From Pseudoclavibacter chungangensis (lineage in GTDB: Bacteria; Actinomycetota; Actinomycetes; Actinomycetales; Microbacteriaceae): a stretch of 64,000 nt of DNA. Location of the stretch: positions 2,666,001-2,730,000 of the forward strand of contig NZ_JACCFV010000001.1 of assembly GCF_013410545.1 (NCBI RefSeq). The letters run 5' to 3'. The position numbers were made by a program, and so were the translations under genes. The notes below the pieces were generated by a model. It was given only the letters and a program-made list of their open reading frames with translations. It had not been told where the DNA came from and searched no databases. Positions 8,728 through 18,456 of the stretch are shown here, piece by piece. Positions within the stretch are counted from its first letter, which is position 1, and every line of letters starts with the position of its first letter.

Positions 8728-10428
8728 TCAGCCCGTGATGGCTCCCTCGGACGCGGAATGCACGAGCTTGGCGTATTTCGCCAGCACGCCCCGCGTGAAC
8801 TTCGGAGGGAGCGGTGCCCAGCCTTCTCGGCGGGCTGCCAGCTCGTGCTCGTCGACGAGTAGGTCGATCGAGCGAGCCGGGATGTCGACCCGAATCAGAT
8901 CTCCATCGCGGACGAAGGCGATGGGACCTGCGTCGACCGCCTCCGGTGCGATGTGGCCGATGCACAGGCCGGTTGTGCCGCCTGAGAATCGTCCGTCGGT
9001 CAACAGTAGTACATCCTTGCCGAGCCCCGCGCCCTTGATCGCGGCGGTGATCGCGAGCATCTCGCGCATACCCGGGCCGCCCTTGGGACCCTCGTAGCGG
9101 ATGACGACGACCTCGCCGGCCTGCACCTCACCACGCGTGAGCGCATCCATCGCCGCGCGCTCGCGCTCGAACACGCGGGCCGGGCCCTCGAACACGTCCG
9201 CGTCGAAGCCCGCGGTCTTGACGACGGCTCCCTCGGGCGCGAGCGTGCCCTCCAGGATCGTGAGGCCACCGGTCGCGTGGATCGGGTTGTCGAGGTCGCG
9301 CACGACCTTGCCGTCGATCGGCTGCGGGTCGAGTTCGGCGAGGTTCTCGGCGACCGTGCGGCCCGTGACCGTGAGCGCGTCGCCGTGGAGGAGACCGGCG
9401 TCGAGGAGCGCGCGCATGACGACGGGCACGCCGCCGACGCGGTCGAAGTCCTGCGCGACGAAGCGGCCGAACGGCTTGACGTCGGCGAGGTGCGGCGAGC
9501 GCTGCCCGATGCGGCGGAAGTCGTCGAGCGTGAGGTCGACGCCCGCCTCGTTCGCGATCGCGAGGAGGTGGAGGACCGCGTTCGTCGAGCCACCGAGCAC
9601 CATCGCGACGGTGATGGCGTTCTCGAACGCCTTCTTCGTGAGGATGTCCTTCGACGTGATGCCGTTGCGCAGCAGGTTCACGACGGCCTCACCCGAACGG
9701 TGCGCGAACATGTCGCGGCGACGGTCGGCCGAGGGCGGGGCGGCCGAGCCGGGCAGGCTCATGCCGAGCGCCTCCGCGACGCACGCCATCGTGTTCGCCG
9801 TGTACATGCCACCGCACGCGCCCTCGCCGGGCGCGAACGAGCACTCGATGCGCTTGAGGTCGTCCTCCGAGATCTTGCCGGCCTTGCACGCGCCGACCGC
9901 CTCGAACGAGTCGATGATCGTGAGCTCGTGCTCGGAGCCGTCCGAGAGCTTCACCCAGCCGGGCGCGATGGAACCGGCGTAGAGGAACACGCTCGCGAGG
10001 CCGAGTCGGGCCTGCGCCATGAGCATGCCGGGGATCGACTTGTCGCAGCCGGCGAGCAGGACGGTCGCGTCGAGCCGCTCGGCCATGACGACCGTCTCGA
10101 CCGAGTCGGCGATGACCTCGCGCGAGACGAGCGAGAAGTGCATGCCCTCGTGGCCCATGGAGATGCCGTCGGAGACGGAGACGGTGCCGAACTGCAGCGG
10201 GTAGCCACCGCCGCGGTGCACACCCTCCTTCGCACCCTGCGCGAGACGGTCGAGGGACAGGTTGCACGGCGTGATCTCGTTCCACGAGCTCGCGATGCCG
10301 ATCTGCGGCTTGTCCCAGTCGTCGTCACCCATCCCCACGGCGCGGAGCATGCCCCGCGACGTGGTCGCCTCGATGCCGTCGGTGACGACGCGGCTCCGCG
10401 GCTTCATATCGAAATCGGATTCAGACAT
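8728..10428 (-). CDS. ilvD: Dihydroxy-acid dehydratase
   Basis: IlvD is the iron-sulfur enzyme that dehydrates 2,3-dihydroxy acids to the 2-oxo acids that give valine and isoleucine, and the leucine precursor. The 566-residue protein is full length for the IlvD/Edd family. Cluster and substrate motifs include [13 protein letters not shown] and [14 protein letters not shown], and the C-terminal [20 protein letters not shown]. The start ATG at 10428 has GAGGGG just upstream. It is the first gene of ilvDBNC. The gene ahead (mnhG) is only 63 bp away in the same direction, so readthrough from the Mrp operon is possible. Confidence 0.97.
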   Translation of the reverse strand: MSESDFDMKPRSRVVTDGIEATTSRGMLRAVGMGDDDWDKPQIGIASSWNEITPCNLSLDRLAQGAKEGVHRGGGYPLQFGTVSVSDGISMGHEGMHFSLVSREVIADSVETVVMAERLDATVLLAGCDKSIPGMLMAQARLGLASVFLYAGSIAPGWVKLSDGSEHELTIIDSFEAVGACKAGKISEDDLKRIECSFAPGEGACGGMYTANTMACVAEALGMSLPGSAAPPSADRRRDMFAHRSGEAVVNLLRNGITSKDILTKKAFENAITVAMVLGGSTNAVLHLLAIANEAGVDLTLDDFRRIGQRSPHLADVKPFGRFVAQDFDRVGGVPVVMRALLDAGLLHGDALTVTGRTVAENLAELDPQPIDGKVVRDLDNPIHATGGLTILEGTLAPEGAVVKTAGFDADVFEGPARVFERERAAMDALTRGEVQAGEVVVIRYEGPKGGPGMREMLAITAAIKGAGLGKDVLLLTDGRFSGGTTGLCIGHIAPEAVDAGPIAFVRDGDLIRVDIPARSIDLLVDEHELAARREGWAPLPPKFTRGVLAKYAKLVHSASEGAITG

Positions 10429-10435
10429 ACCCCTC

Positions 10436-10441
10436 AGTCTA
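10436..10441 (-). promoter_or_regulatory. Candidate -10 element for ilvD
   Basis: The minus strand reads TAGACT seven bases before the ilvD ATG, in the short gap behind mnhG. No good -35 is seen at 16-18 bp. If real, the leader would be almost absent. A similar TAGACT precedes mtrA. Confidence 0.3.
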
Positions 10442-10491
10442 TTCCGGCCGAGGAGTGCTCCGGACCGCGCGCCGAGTGCCCGCGGTGGCGC

Positions 10492-10968
10492 TCAGCGCGC
10501 GTCGTCGGCGTCGCGCTCCCCCGCACCGTCGGGCACGTGCGCGGAGCGCTCCTGCGAATCGTCGGGCCCGTCGGCGTCGCGCTCCTCGCGTTCGAGGTCG
10601 TCCTGCTGCCGCTGCTCCTGCTCGGCGAGGTCGATCGCCGCGGCGAGGGCGTCGACGTGCAGCTCGTCGTGCGGGAAGTGCCGGTTGCGGTAGCCACCGC
10701 GCGCGAGCGTCGCGGCGGCGACCGGCGTCGTGAGCATCTGGAAGAACATGATCGGCACGAGGAAGAGGATCGTCGGGAGCTCCGTCTGCTGGATCCCGAG
10801 CGCGACGAGGATGAACAGGAGCCCCGCGATCTGCGGCTTCGTCTGCGCGTGCATGCGCGTGAGCAGATCGCTGAACCGCATGAGGCCGATGCCGGCCGCG
10901 AGCGACAGGAGCGCGCCGATGATGAGCAGCACGCCACTCACGACGTCGAGGATCTCGTCGAGGCTCAT
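10492..10968 (-). CDS. mnhG: Mrp Na+/H+ antiporter subunit G
   Basis: MnhG is a small membrane subunit of the Mrp antiporter, which exports Na+ in exchange for protons and supports pH and salt tolerance. The 158-residue product has three helices in the first 90 residues (ILDVVSGVLLIIGALLSLAA near the start) and the family motif RFSDLLTRMHAQTKPQ. About 60 residues after the last helix form a charged tail rich in Asp, Glu, Gln and Arg, longer than the usual subunit of about 110-120 residues. The ATG overlaps the mnhF stop by 4 bp. It is the last gene of the operon. Confidence 0.92.
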   Translation of the reverse strand: MSLDEILDVVSGVLLIIGALLSLAAGIGLMRFSDLLTRMHAQTKPQIAGLLFILVALGIQQTELPTILFLVPIMFFQMLTTPVAAATLARGGYRNRHFPHDELHVDALAAAIDLAEQEQRQQDDLEREERDADGPDDSQERSAHVPDGAGERDADDAR

Positions 10969-11378
10969 CGTCCGCCCCCGTCCGTCGTGTTCGTGTCCGC
11001 GTCGTCGACGACCGACTCCTCGGCGCGTTCGAGCGCGCCGATCGTGTCGACCGGCTCGCAGACGCCCGAGACCTGGTCGCCGGAGGGCGCGACCTCGGGC
11101 GTCGCCCGGCCGCCCTGCCGCGAGACGTAGCGTGCGACGGTGACCGAGGCGATGAACGCCGTCATCGCGAGGGCGAGCATGAGCGGCAACAGCGTCGTGT
11201 CGCCGTTCACGACCATCTCGGCGCCGAGCACGCAGATGACGACCGTGAGCAGCGTGTCGGAGGCGACCATGCGGTCGACGATCGTGGGGCCCGTGATCAT
11301 GCGGACGAGCGCGAGTGCCGCGCCGATCGCGAAGGCGAGTCCGACGATCCATGCGATGACGGTCCAGTACTCGCTCAT
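10965..11378 (-). CDS. mnhF: Mrp Na+/H+ antiporter subunit F
   Basis: MnhF is the three-helix subunit of the Mrp antiporter. The 137-residue product starts MSEYWTVIAWIVGLAFAIG and carries the family motif GPTIVDRMVASDTL. A tail of some 45 residues rich in Asp, Glu and Ser follows the last helix; typical MnhF proteins are about 90 residues. The start ATG at 11378 has an AGGAGC site, and it overlaps the mnhE stop by 4 bp. The large extension that can be read upstream of this ATG lies in the mnhE coding region and is not part of the protein. Confidence 0.92.
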   Translation of the reverse strand: MSEYWTVIAWIVGLAFAIGAALALVRMITGPTIVDRMVASDTLLTVVICVLGAEMVVNGDTTLLPLMLALAMTAFIASVTVARYVSRQGGRATPEVAPSGDQVSGVCEPVDTIGALERAEESVVDDADTNTTDGGGR

Positions 11379-12151
11379 GTCCGCTCCTCCTCCTCGGCCC
11401 CCTCCGTGTCGACGCCCGCGTTTCGCTCGGCGTGCGCCTCGTCGACGAGATCGCGCTCGACCTCGTCGTCGGTCACGAGGTCGCCCGCCGCGGCGAGCTC
11501 GCGCTTGCGCTCGGCGAGCTGCTCGTCGCGCAGCTCCTCGTGGGCGTGCTGCTTCCGCCACAGGCCGACGGGCGCCTCACCGTGCTCGCGGCGGTCGCGG
11601 TTGATCCGCCAGATGTCGTCGCGCGTGCCGAGCGCGAGCGCGAGGCGCTCCTCGATGTCGAGCGCGTCCTCGACGGCCTTCGCGACCTTCTCGTCCGTGT
11701 CGGCGCCGATCACGTGCAGGTAGAGCACGGAGCCGATGCGATCCGCCTCCACGACGACCGAGCCGGGCACGAGGATGTTGACCTCGGCCGTGAGCGTGAG
11801 GATGAAGTCGCTGCGGGTGCGGAGCGGGACGGCGACGACCGAGCTGCGCGGGACGGGCTTCGGGCGCACCGCGAGCCAGGCCACCTGGAACGACGCGATC
11901 GTGAGCCGCCACATGAACACCGCGAGGAACACGATGAACCACCACAGGTTGAAGCGGCCCGACAGCGCGACGGCGGGCAGGTAGAACACGCGCACGACGG
12001 CGATCGAGAACACGATGCCCGTCACGACGCTGATGACGTCGACGTGTCCCCACAGCACGAGCCAGAAGAGGACGAGCGCGACGAGCAGCGGCGACTGGAC
12101 GCGGAAGTTGTGGCGCAGGGTGCGGCGCTCGGCGCGGTCGTGGTGCTTCAT
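11375..12151 (-). CDS. mnhE: Mrp Na+/H+ antiporter subunit E
   Basis: MnhE is a membrane subunit of the Mrp complex. The 258-residue protein has N-terminal helices (residues about 21-65), a further helix around 73-95 and the soluble domain with TLTAEVNILVPGSVVVE typical of the family. The C-terminal 90 residues, from about 170, are highly charged and coiled-coil-like, well beyond the usual length of about 160-170. It overlaps mnhD upstream and mnhF downstream by 4 bp each. Confidence 0.92.
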   Translation of the reverse strand: MKHHDRAERRTLRHNFRVQSPLLVALVLFWLVLWGHVDVISVVTGIVFSIAVVRVFYLPAVALSGRFNLWWFIVFLAVFMWRLTIASFQVAWLAVRPKPVPRSSVVAVPLRTRSDFILTLTAEVNILVPGSVVVEADRIGSVLYLHVIGADTDEKVAKAVEDALDIEERLALALGTRDDIWRINRDRREHGEAPVGLWRKQHAHEELRDEQLAERKRELAAAGDLVTDDEVERDLVDEAHAERNAGVDTEGAEEEERT

Positions 12152-13716
12152 TCGCCCTCACCGCTCTCCGAGTGCACGGCGTCGACGTAGTCGCCGCCGC
12201 CCGAGAGGTTGTCGGCGGCCTGATCGGCGATCTCGTAGATGGGACCGGCGAAGACCGTGATGAGGACGCTCACGGCGACCATCGTCGCGGTCGCGGCCGT
12301 CATGAGGTGCGACGACTGCTTCGTCTCGGTGACGACGGCCGACTCCGGGGTGTCGGTGAGCTGGGCCGTGAGGGGCGACGAGAAGTCCTCGAGCTCGTCC
12401 TTGCGGCGCCAGAAGCCGAGGTTCCAGACGCGCACGAGCGCGTACAGGGTGAGGAGGCTCGTGAGCGCGCCGAGCGCGATGGCCGTGTAGACGAGCCAGC
12501 CCCCGACCTCGGCACCCGCCGTGAACAGGCCGAGCTTCCCGATGAAGCCCGAGAACGGCGGGATGCCGCCGAGGTTGAGCATTGGGATGAAGAAGAGCAC
12601 CGCGATGTACGGCGCGCGTTTGAGCATGCCCGCGAGGTGCGTGAGCGACGAGGAGCCCGCGACGCGTTCGATGAGGCCCGTCACGAGGAAGAGCGTCGTC
12701 TGCACGACGATGTGGTGCACGATGTAGAACACCGTCGCCGCCCAGCCCGCCTCGGTGCCGAGCGCGATGCCGAAGATCATGTAGCCGATGTGGCTCACGA
12801 GCGTGAACGAGAGCATCCTGCGGATGCCGGCCTGTGCGACGGCACCGAGGATGCCGACGACCATCGTGAGCATCGCGACGATCATGAGCAGGGTCGAGAT
12901 GTCGTTCGACGCGAACAGAACGCTCTCGGTGCGCAGGATCGCGTACACGCCGACCTTCGTGAGCAGGCCCGCGAACACGGCCGTGACCGGTGCGGGTGCC
13001 GACGGGTACGAGTCGGGCAGCCAAAAGGAGAGCGGGAACAGCGCGGCCTTGATGCCGAACGCGATGAGCAGCGCGAGGTGGAGCACGAGCTGGGTCGATT
13101 GCGGCAGTTGTGCGATGCGCACCGACACCTCGGCCAGGTTGACCGTGCCGACCGCGCCGTAGATCGCGCCGACCGCGCCGAGGAACAGGATCGAGGAGAC
13201 GAGGCTCACGATGATGTAGGTGACGCCGGCCTTGAGTCGGCTCGCCGTGCCGCCGAGGGTGATGAGCACGAAGCTCGCGACGAGCAGGATCTCGAACCCG
13301 ACGTAGAGGTTGAAGAGGTCGCCCGCGATGAACGCGTTGTAGACGCCCGCGGCGAGCACGAGGTAGGTCGGGTAGAAGATCGAGACCGGCGTCTCCTCGT
13401 CGCCGTCGGCGGCGCCCTGTCCGATCGAGAAGATCATGACGCCGAGCAGCACGACGCTCGTGACGACGACCATGAGCGCGCTCAGGCGGTCGACGACGAG
13501 CGAGATGCCGAACGGTGCGGCCCAGCCGCCGCCCTGGATGACGAGGGTCGCGTCACCGAGGTGGACGACCGCGAGCATCGTGACGCTCACGGCGAGCGCG
13601 ACGACCATCGTGCCGACGGCGATCGCGATCTGCAGCTTCTGCCTGCGCGCGCTCGCGAGCGCGAACCCCGCGCCGATGAGCGGCACGAGCACGACGAGTG
13701 GGACGAGCCAGGTCAT
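12148..13716 (-). CDS. mnhD: Mrp Na+/H+ antiporter subunit D
   Basis: MnhD is one of the two large proton-translocating subunits, homologous to NuoM/NuoN of complex I. The 522-residue product begins MTWLVPLVVLVPLIGAG and has about 14 helices. Family landmarks are VGFEILLVASFVLI, KAALFPLSFWLPDSYPSAP and LKRAPYIAVLFFIPMLNLGG. The conserved Lys in the KAALFPLSFWLP helix is present. The start at ATG 13716 overlaps the mnhC stop by 4 bp. It acts in the cytoplasmic membrane together with MnhA. Confidence 0.95.
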   Translation of the reverse strand: MTWLVPLVVLVPLIGAGFALASARRQKLQIAIAVGTMVVALAVSVTMLAVVHLGDATLVIQGGGWAAPFGISLVVDRLSALMVVVTSVVLLGVMIFSIGQGAADGDEETPVSIFYPTYLVLAAGVYNAFIAGDLFNLYVGFEILLVASFVLITLGGTASRLKAGVTYIIVSLVSSILFLGAVGAIYGAVGTVNLAEVSVRIAQLPQSTQLVLHLALLIAFGIKAALFPLSFWLPDSYPSAPAPVTAVFAGLLTKVGVYAILRTESVLFASNDISTLLMIVAMLTMVVGILGAVAQAGIRRMLSFTLVSHIGYMIFGIALGTEAGWAATVFYIVHHIVVQTTLFLVTGLIERVAGSSSLTHLAGMLKRAPYIAVLFFIPMLNLGGIPPFSGFIGKLGLFTAGAEVGGWLVYTAIALGALTSLLTLYALVRVWNLGFWRRKDELEDFSSPLTAQLTDTPESAVVTETKQSSHLMTAATATMVAVSVLITVFAGPIYEIADQAADNLSGGGDYVDAVHSESGEGE

Positions 13717-14270
13717 TCGCGTCCCTCCCGGTCGTCGTCCGGATCGTTCTCGGGCCGTTCGGCCACGGTGCGCAGTTCCTGTACCTCGCCGTCGTCGATG
13801 CCGAGGATGTCGGCCACGTCGTCGGAGGCGTTCGAGACGGCGGCCTCCGCGAAGGTGCCGAACTCGGTGTCGCCCGAGTCCTCCTCGTCGAACTCCTCGT
13901 CGTCGAGCGTCGGGTCGATCGAGCGCATCGCGATGTCCTCCTCGTCGTCCTCGACCGTGTCGACCTGCGCGAGGCGCCAGGAGCGGTAGACGAGGGCGAG
14001 GAGGAACGCGGTGGCCCCGAAGGTGATGACGATCGCCGTCAGGATGAACGCCTGCGGGAGCGGATCGGAGTACGTCTCGGGGGCGCGCTCGGGATCGTAG
14101 AGCGGTGCGGCGCCGAACGACCCGCTCGTGAAGAACACGAGGATGTTCGTCGCGTTCCCGACGAGCAGGAACCCGAGGAGCATGCGCGTGAGGGAGCGTT
14201 CGAGCAGCAGGAAGATGCCGCACGCGTAGAGCACGACCATGCCGATGAGCAGCACGAGGGAGAGGGTCAC
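13713..14270 (-). CDS. mnhC: Mrp Na+/H+ antiporter subunit C
   Basis: MnhC is the NuoK-like three-helix subunit. The 185-residue product starts with GTG at 14270, which overlaps the mnhA TGA by 4 bp and has GGAGGACC upstream. The three helices are within residues 1-95, with the family motif LLLERSLTRMLLGFLLVGN and PLPQAFILTAIVI. The last 80 or so residues form a strongly acidic tail (DDEEFDEEDSGDTEF) that normal MnhC proteins of about 115 residues lack. Confidence 0.92.
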   Translation of the reverse strand: MTLSLVLLIGMVVLYACGIFLLLERSLTRMLLGFLLVGNATNILVFFTSGSFGAAPLYDPERAPETYSDPLPQAFILTAIVITFGATAFLLALVYRSWRLAQVDTVEDDEEDIAMRSIDPTLDDEEFDEEDSGDTEFGTFAEAAVSNASDDVADILGIDDGEVQELRTVAERPENDPDDDREGRE

Positions 14271-17200
14271 GAGCGGTCCTCCGTCCGGGTGCCGTTCGCG
14301 GGTTCGACGACGGGGTCGTCGGCGATGCTGCCCATCGGGGTGACCGTGAGCTCGCCGTCGTCGGCGTCGTCGTCGAGCTGTTCGGCCTGCAGGTCGACCT
14401 CGGCGCCGAGCGAGCGCAGGACGTCGATCACGAGGGCGATGACGACGAGGTAGACGCCGATGTCGAAGAAGGTCGACGTGACGAACACGAACTGTCCGAC
14501 GTACGGAATGGCGACGTCGATGTAGGCGCTCGCGAGCGGGCCCTGCCCGAAGAACAGTGGGACGAGCGCGGTGAGCGTCGCCATGAGCAGGCCCACGCCG
14601 AGCAGGCGTCCCGCGTCGACGCGCACCGCCTGGTCGAGTTCGGCTCGGCCGCCCGCGAGGTAGCGGGAGGCGATCGCGAGGCCCGCGACGGTGCCGCCCG
14701 CGAAGCCGCCACCGGGATCGTTGTGGCCGGCGAACAGCAGGTAGAGCGACACGATGATGAGCGCGTGGAAGACGAGGCGCACGACGACCTCGAGGATGAT
14801 CGAGCGGTTCTCCGGCGCGAGCGAGCGTCCGGCCATGAGCCAGACCTTCTGGTGCTTCGGCACCGCTCCGCCGGTGCGGCGAAGGCGGGCCGTGGGCAGC
14901 TCGATCGCCTCGGTGATCGGCGAGGCCGTGAGGCGTCGCCGCTGCGGGGTCCTCGCCGCCGACGGCTTCGACACGCGCGTGCGGATGAAGATGAGGCTCG
15001 CGATGCCCGTCGCCGCGGCGACGAGCACGCTGAGCTCGCCCATCGTGTCCCAGCCGCGGATGTCGACGAGCGTGACGTTGACGACGTTCTCGCCGTGGCC
15101 GCCGACGTAGGCGAGTTCGGGGAACGCGAGGGAGTCGGGGCTCGCCTGGCGCGAGGCCATCGCGAACAGCACGATCGCGGCCATCGACAGCCCGAAGGCG
15201 ATGCCGATGATCCAGCGGATCCACGCCGGCGGGTTCTTGTCGCGCGACCCGTGTGCGGCAGGGAGGCGGCGCAGGACGAGGACGAACACGACGAGCGTGA
15301 TCGACTCGATGAGCGCCTGCGTGATCGCGAGGTCGGGGGCGCCGTGCAGCGCGAAGATCATGACCATGCCGTAGCCCGTGACGCCGACGAGGATCACGCC
15401 CTGGAAGCGCTTGGGCGCCCGCGTCGCCGCGATCGCGGCGACCGACATGATGCTGATGACCGCGAGCTGCACCCAGCTGAACTCGACGGGCGGGAGTTCG
15501 GGCCAGGCGCCTCCCATGGCGAACGCGATGCCGGTCGCGCCGATGAACACGATGAGGATCGTGCCGAGGTAGAACGGCAGCGAACCGCGCTGCGTGAAGG
15601 CCGTGACCCGGGCCGCGACGAGATCGACGACGCGCATCGACCACCAGTAGCCGCGAGCGGAGTCGACGAGCGCGGGCACCTTGGCCTGCAGGCGCGACAC
15701 GGGTTCGCGCGCCCAGAACAGGAGCAGACCGAGGGCGAGGGTGATCGCGGAGATCCCGAGCGCCGGTTCGAGTCCGTGCCAGAGCGCCAGGTGGTAAAGG
15801 GAGGGCTCCTCGACCGAGACGATGCCGGGCGGCAGGGCGGGCACGGTGTCGGCGTAGCCCGCGAGCGGGGCGTCGAGCAGCGGGGACGCGATGCCGAGCA
15901 CGACTGAGACGATCGCGAGCACGAGCTGCGAGAACATGAAGTCGACGTGCTCGCGCACGTAGCGGACCTTCTCCACGCCCGGCTTCTCGGCGAACGCGCC
16001 GAAGACGAAACGACAGCTGTAGGCGACCGTGAGCACGGCACCCGCGGCCGATCCGATGAGCGCGACCCAGCCGAGCGCGTCCCCGAGTTCGCCCGCCGCG
16101 AGGAAGGACGTGAACACGGCCTCCTTCGCGACGAAGCCGAGCATGGGCGGCAGGCCCGCCATCGACCCGGCCGCGACGAGCGAGATGATGAACAGGAGCG
16201 GCGCCGAGCGGCCGAGCCCCGAGAGCTTGCGGATGTCGCGCGTCCCCGTCCGGTGGTCGATCATGCCGACGACGAGGAAGAGCGTGGCCTTGAAGCACGC
16301 GTGGGCGACGAGCAGCGTGATGCCCGCGAGCGCCGCATCACGCGTGCCGAACGCGACGACGATCGTGAGGAAGCCGAGCTGCGAGATCGTGCCGTAGGCG
16401 AGGATGAGCTTGAGGTCGTACTGCCGCAGCGCACGGTAGCCGCCGACGAGCATCGTCGCGATCCCGAGCGTGACGAGCACCTCGCGGTAGACGGGCATGT
16501 CGGCGAAGCCGGGCGTGAGGCGGGCGATGAGGTAGATGCCCGCCTTGACCATCGCGGCGGCGTGCAGGTACGCGCTCACGGGCGTCGGCGCGGCCATCGC
16601 GGCCGGGAGCCAGAAGTGGAACGGCAGCAGGGCCGACTTGGATGCGGCACCCACGAGCACGAGCATGACGGCCGTGATGACGAGGCCCGTGAACGGCGGC
16701 GGCGACGCGACGATCGCCGCGAGGCTCGCGGTGCCGGTCACGGCGTGCAGGATGACGAGCCCGACGAGCATGACGAGCCCGCCGAGGGTCGTGACGAGCA
16801 GCGCCTGCATCGCGGCGCCGCGGCTCGCGCGGCGGCCGGTGTAGTGCCCGATGAGGAGGTAGGAGAGGACGCTCGTCGCCTCCCAGAACACGAACAGCAG
16901 GTAGACGTTGTCGGCGATGACGAGGCCGTACATGACACCCGCGAACGCGAGCAGCACGCCGCCGAAGCGCCCGAGGTTCGGCTCGTCGGGCGAGAAGTAC
17001 CGGGCACAGTAGAGCAGCACGAGTGCGCCGACGCCCGTCACGACGAGCGCGAGCACCCACGAGAGCGTGTCGACGCGCAGATCGAGATCGAGGCCGATCT
17101 GCGGGATCCACGCGAAGCGCTCCTCGACGACACCGCCCGCGAGGACGATCGGGCCCTGCAGGACCGTGACGACGAAGGCGACGGCGGGCACGAGCGCCCC

Positions 17201-17287
17201 GATCGCGAAGATACCGTTTCGCACCCACCGTTGGATGATCGGGATGAGGATCGCGACCGCCATGAACACGGTGAGGAGAATCAGCAT
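14267..17287 (-). CDS. mnhA: Mrp Na+/H+ antiporter subunit A fused to subunit B
   Basis: MnhA is the largest Mrp subunit, a NuoL homologue that forms the main proton or sodium path. The 1006-residue product has the antiporter core (residues 1 to about 500, with LFVFWEATSVLSYLLIGHY and KSALLPFHFWLPAAMAAPTPVSA), then the MbhE-type region and a C-terminal MnhB domain (from about 820: PENRSIILEVVVRLVFHAL, GHNDPGGGFAGG). No separate mnhB gene exists in the operon, which fits this fusion, common in actinobacteria. The protein ends in an acidic tail. It is first in the operon mnhA-C-D-E-F-G. Confidence 0.96.
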   Translation of the reverse strand: MLILLTVFMAVAILIPIIQRWVRNGIFAIGALVPAVAFVVTVLQGPIVLAGGVVEERFAWIPQIGLDLDLRVDTLSWVLALVVTGVGALVLLYCARYFSPDEPNLGRFGGVLLAFAGVMYGLVIADNVYLLFVFWEATSVLSYLLIGHYTGRRASRGAAMQALLVTTLGGLVMLVGLVILHAVTGTASLAAIVASPPPFTGLVITAVMLVLVGAASKSALLPFHFWLPAAMAAPTPVSAYLHAAAMVKAGIYLIARLTPGFADMPVYREVLVTLGIATMLVGGYRALRQYDLKLILAYGTISQLGFLTIVVAFGTRDAALAGITLLVAHACFKATLFLVVGMIDHRTGTRDIRKLSGLGRSAPLLFIISLVAAGSMAGLPPMLGFVAKEAVFTSFLAAGELGDALGWVALIGSAAGAVLTVAYSCRFVFGAFAEKPGVEKVRYVREHVDFMFSQLVLAIVSVVLGIASPLLDAPLAGYADTVPALPPGIVSVEEPSLYHLALWHGLEPALGISAITLALGLLLFWAREPVSRLQAKVPALVDSARGYWWSMRVVDLVAARVTAFTQRGSLPFYLGTILIVFIGATGIAFAMGGAWPELPPVEFSWVQLAVISIMSVAAIAATRAPKRFQGVILVGVTGYGMVMIFALHGAPDLAITQALIESITLVVFVLVLRRLPAAHGSRDKNPPAWIRWIIGIAFGLSMAAIVLFAMASRQASPDSLAFPELAYVGGHGENVVNVTLVDIRGWDTMGELSVLVAAATGIASLIFIRTRVSKPSAARTPQRRRLTASPITEAIELPTARLRRTGGAVPKHQKVWLMAGRSLAPENRSIILEVVVRLVFHALIIVSLYLLFAGHNDPGGGFAGGTVAGLAIASRYLAGGRAELDQAVRVDAGRLLGVGLLMATLTALVPLFFGQGPLASAYIDVAIPYVGQFVFVTSTFFDIGVYLVVIALVIDVLRSLGAEVDLQAEQLDDDADDGELTVTPMGSIADDPVVEPANGTRTEDRS

Positions 17288-17332
17288 CCGACTCCGACTC
17301 CCCCCAGTTGTGTATGCACTCGTCCGGGCACG

Positions 17333-17338
17333 ATCTTA
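17333..17338 (-). promoter_or_regulatory. Candidate -10 element for the mnh operon
   Basis: TAAGAT on the minus strand lies 45 bp upstream of the mnhA ATG in the 199-bp gap shared with the divergent gene at 17487. No clear -35 is seen at the expected distance, so the call rests on the hexamer and position. Confidence 0.35.
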
Positions 17339-17486
17339 GCGGAACCTGAAAGCCGATTCGGCCGGTCGCGCCGCATTCCGCCCTCCGAGAACGGGGCGCC
17401 CGGTCGCGTCGGGTCGGCCGTCGCGACCACCGGACGGTCGTCCCGCGGTCACCCGACGTCGGCATCACAGGAGTAGGGTCGCCCGC

Positions 17487-18434
17487 ATGAGCAAGGTCGG
17501 CATGAGCACCTCCTGCACGTTCCCGAAGTCCCTCGAGGCCTCCTTCCGCATCGCGCGGGAGGCCGGGTTCGACGGCATGGAGGTCATGGTCTCGACGGAG
17601 CAGGCGACGCGAAGCGTCGAGCAGATGGCGGGGCTCTCGCGCCGCTACGAGCTGCCCGTGCTCGCGATCCATGCGCCCGTGTTGCTGTTCACGCAGTTCG
17701 TGTGGGGACGCGACCAGCGCGTGAAGCTGCAGCGCTCGGCCGAGCTCGCGCGCGACGTGGGCGCGACGACGGTCGTCGTCCACCCGCCGTTCCGGTGGCA
17801 GTCCGGCTACGCGGAGAACTTCCTCGAGATCGTGCGCGAGATCGCGAGCGACACGGGCGTCGAGATCGCCGTCGAGAACATGTTCCCCTGGAAGGTCTCG
17901 GGCCGGGAGCTCAAGGCGTACCTGCCGGGCATCGACCCGATCGTGATGGACTGCGACGCGATCACGCTCGACTTCTCGCACGCCGCCCTGTCCGGGCGCG
18001 ACTCGCTCGAGATGGTGAAGGCGGGCGGCGAGCGCATCCGACACGTCCACCTGTGCGACGGGCAGGCCCCGGGCGCCGACGGCAAGATGTGGGACGAACA
18101 CCTCGCGCCCGGCGAGGGTGGCCAGCCGGTCGCCGAGACGCTGCAGTACCTCGCGGCGCAGGGTTGGGACGGGAACGTCGTCGCGGAGGTGAACACGCGC
18201 AAGGCGAAGAACGAGGCCGACCGCATCCGCATGCTGCGCGAGACCGTCGCGTTCGCGCGCGAACACCTCGGGCAGCCCTCGGCTGGGCCGGGCGCGACGG
18301 AATCGGACGTCACGGGTGCGACCGCTCCGGCGGACGCCGCCCCCGATCGTGGCGATGCGGCCGCCGACGACGCGCGCCCGGGCGACGCCCTCGCGGACGC
18401 GCCGAACTCGACGAACGACCCCGCCGTCGCCTAA
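17487..18434 (+). CDS. Sugar phosphate isomerase/epimerase-like TIM-barrel protein
   Basis: This protein belongs to the xylose isomerase-like / AP endonuclease 2 TIM-barrel superfamily. Members isomerise sugars or cleave abasic DNA; the reaction here is unknown. The 315-residue protein begins MSKVGMSTSCTFPKSLEA. Barrel strands carry likely metal ligands: His in VVVHPPF, Glu in IAVENMFPW, Asp and His in TLDFSHAAL, and HVHLCDG. The last 60 residues are Ala/Asp-rich and probably disordered. No close Shine-Dalgarno is present; TAGGGT lies 7 nt before the ATG, so the message may be leaderless. It is divergent from the mnh operon and convergent with the next gene, 22 bp away. Confidence 0.8.
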   Translation: MSKVGMSTSCTFPKSLEASFRIAREAGFDGMEVMVSTEQATRSVEQMAGLSRRYELPVLAIHAPVLLFTQFVWGRDQRVKLQRSAELARDVGATTVVVHPPFRWQSGYAENFLEIVREIASDTGVEIAVENMFPWKVSGRELKAYLPGIDPIVMDCDAITLDFSHAALSGRDSLEMVKAGGERIRHVHLCDGQAPGADGKMWDEHLAPGEGGQPVAETLQYLAAQGWDGNVVAEVNTRKAKNEADRIRMLRETVAFAREHLGQPSAGPGATESDVTGATAPADAAPDRGDAAADDARPGDALADAPNSTNDPAVA

Positions 18435-18456
18435 CCCGACGCGCGGGGCCCCGCGC

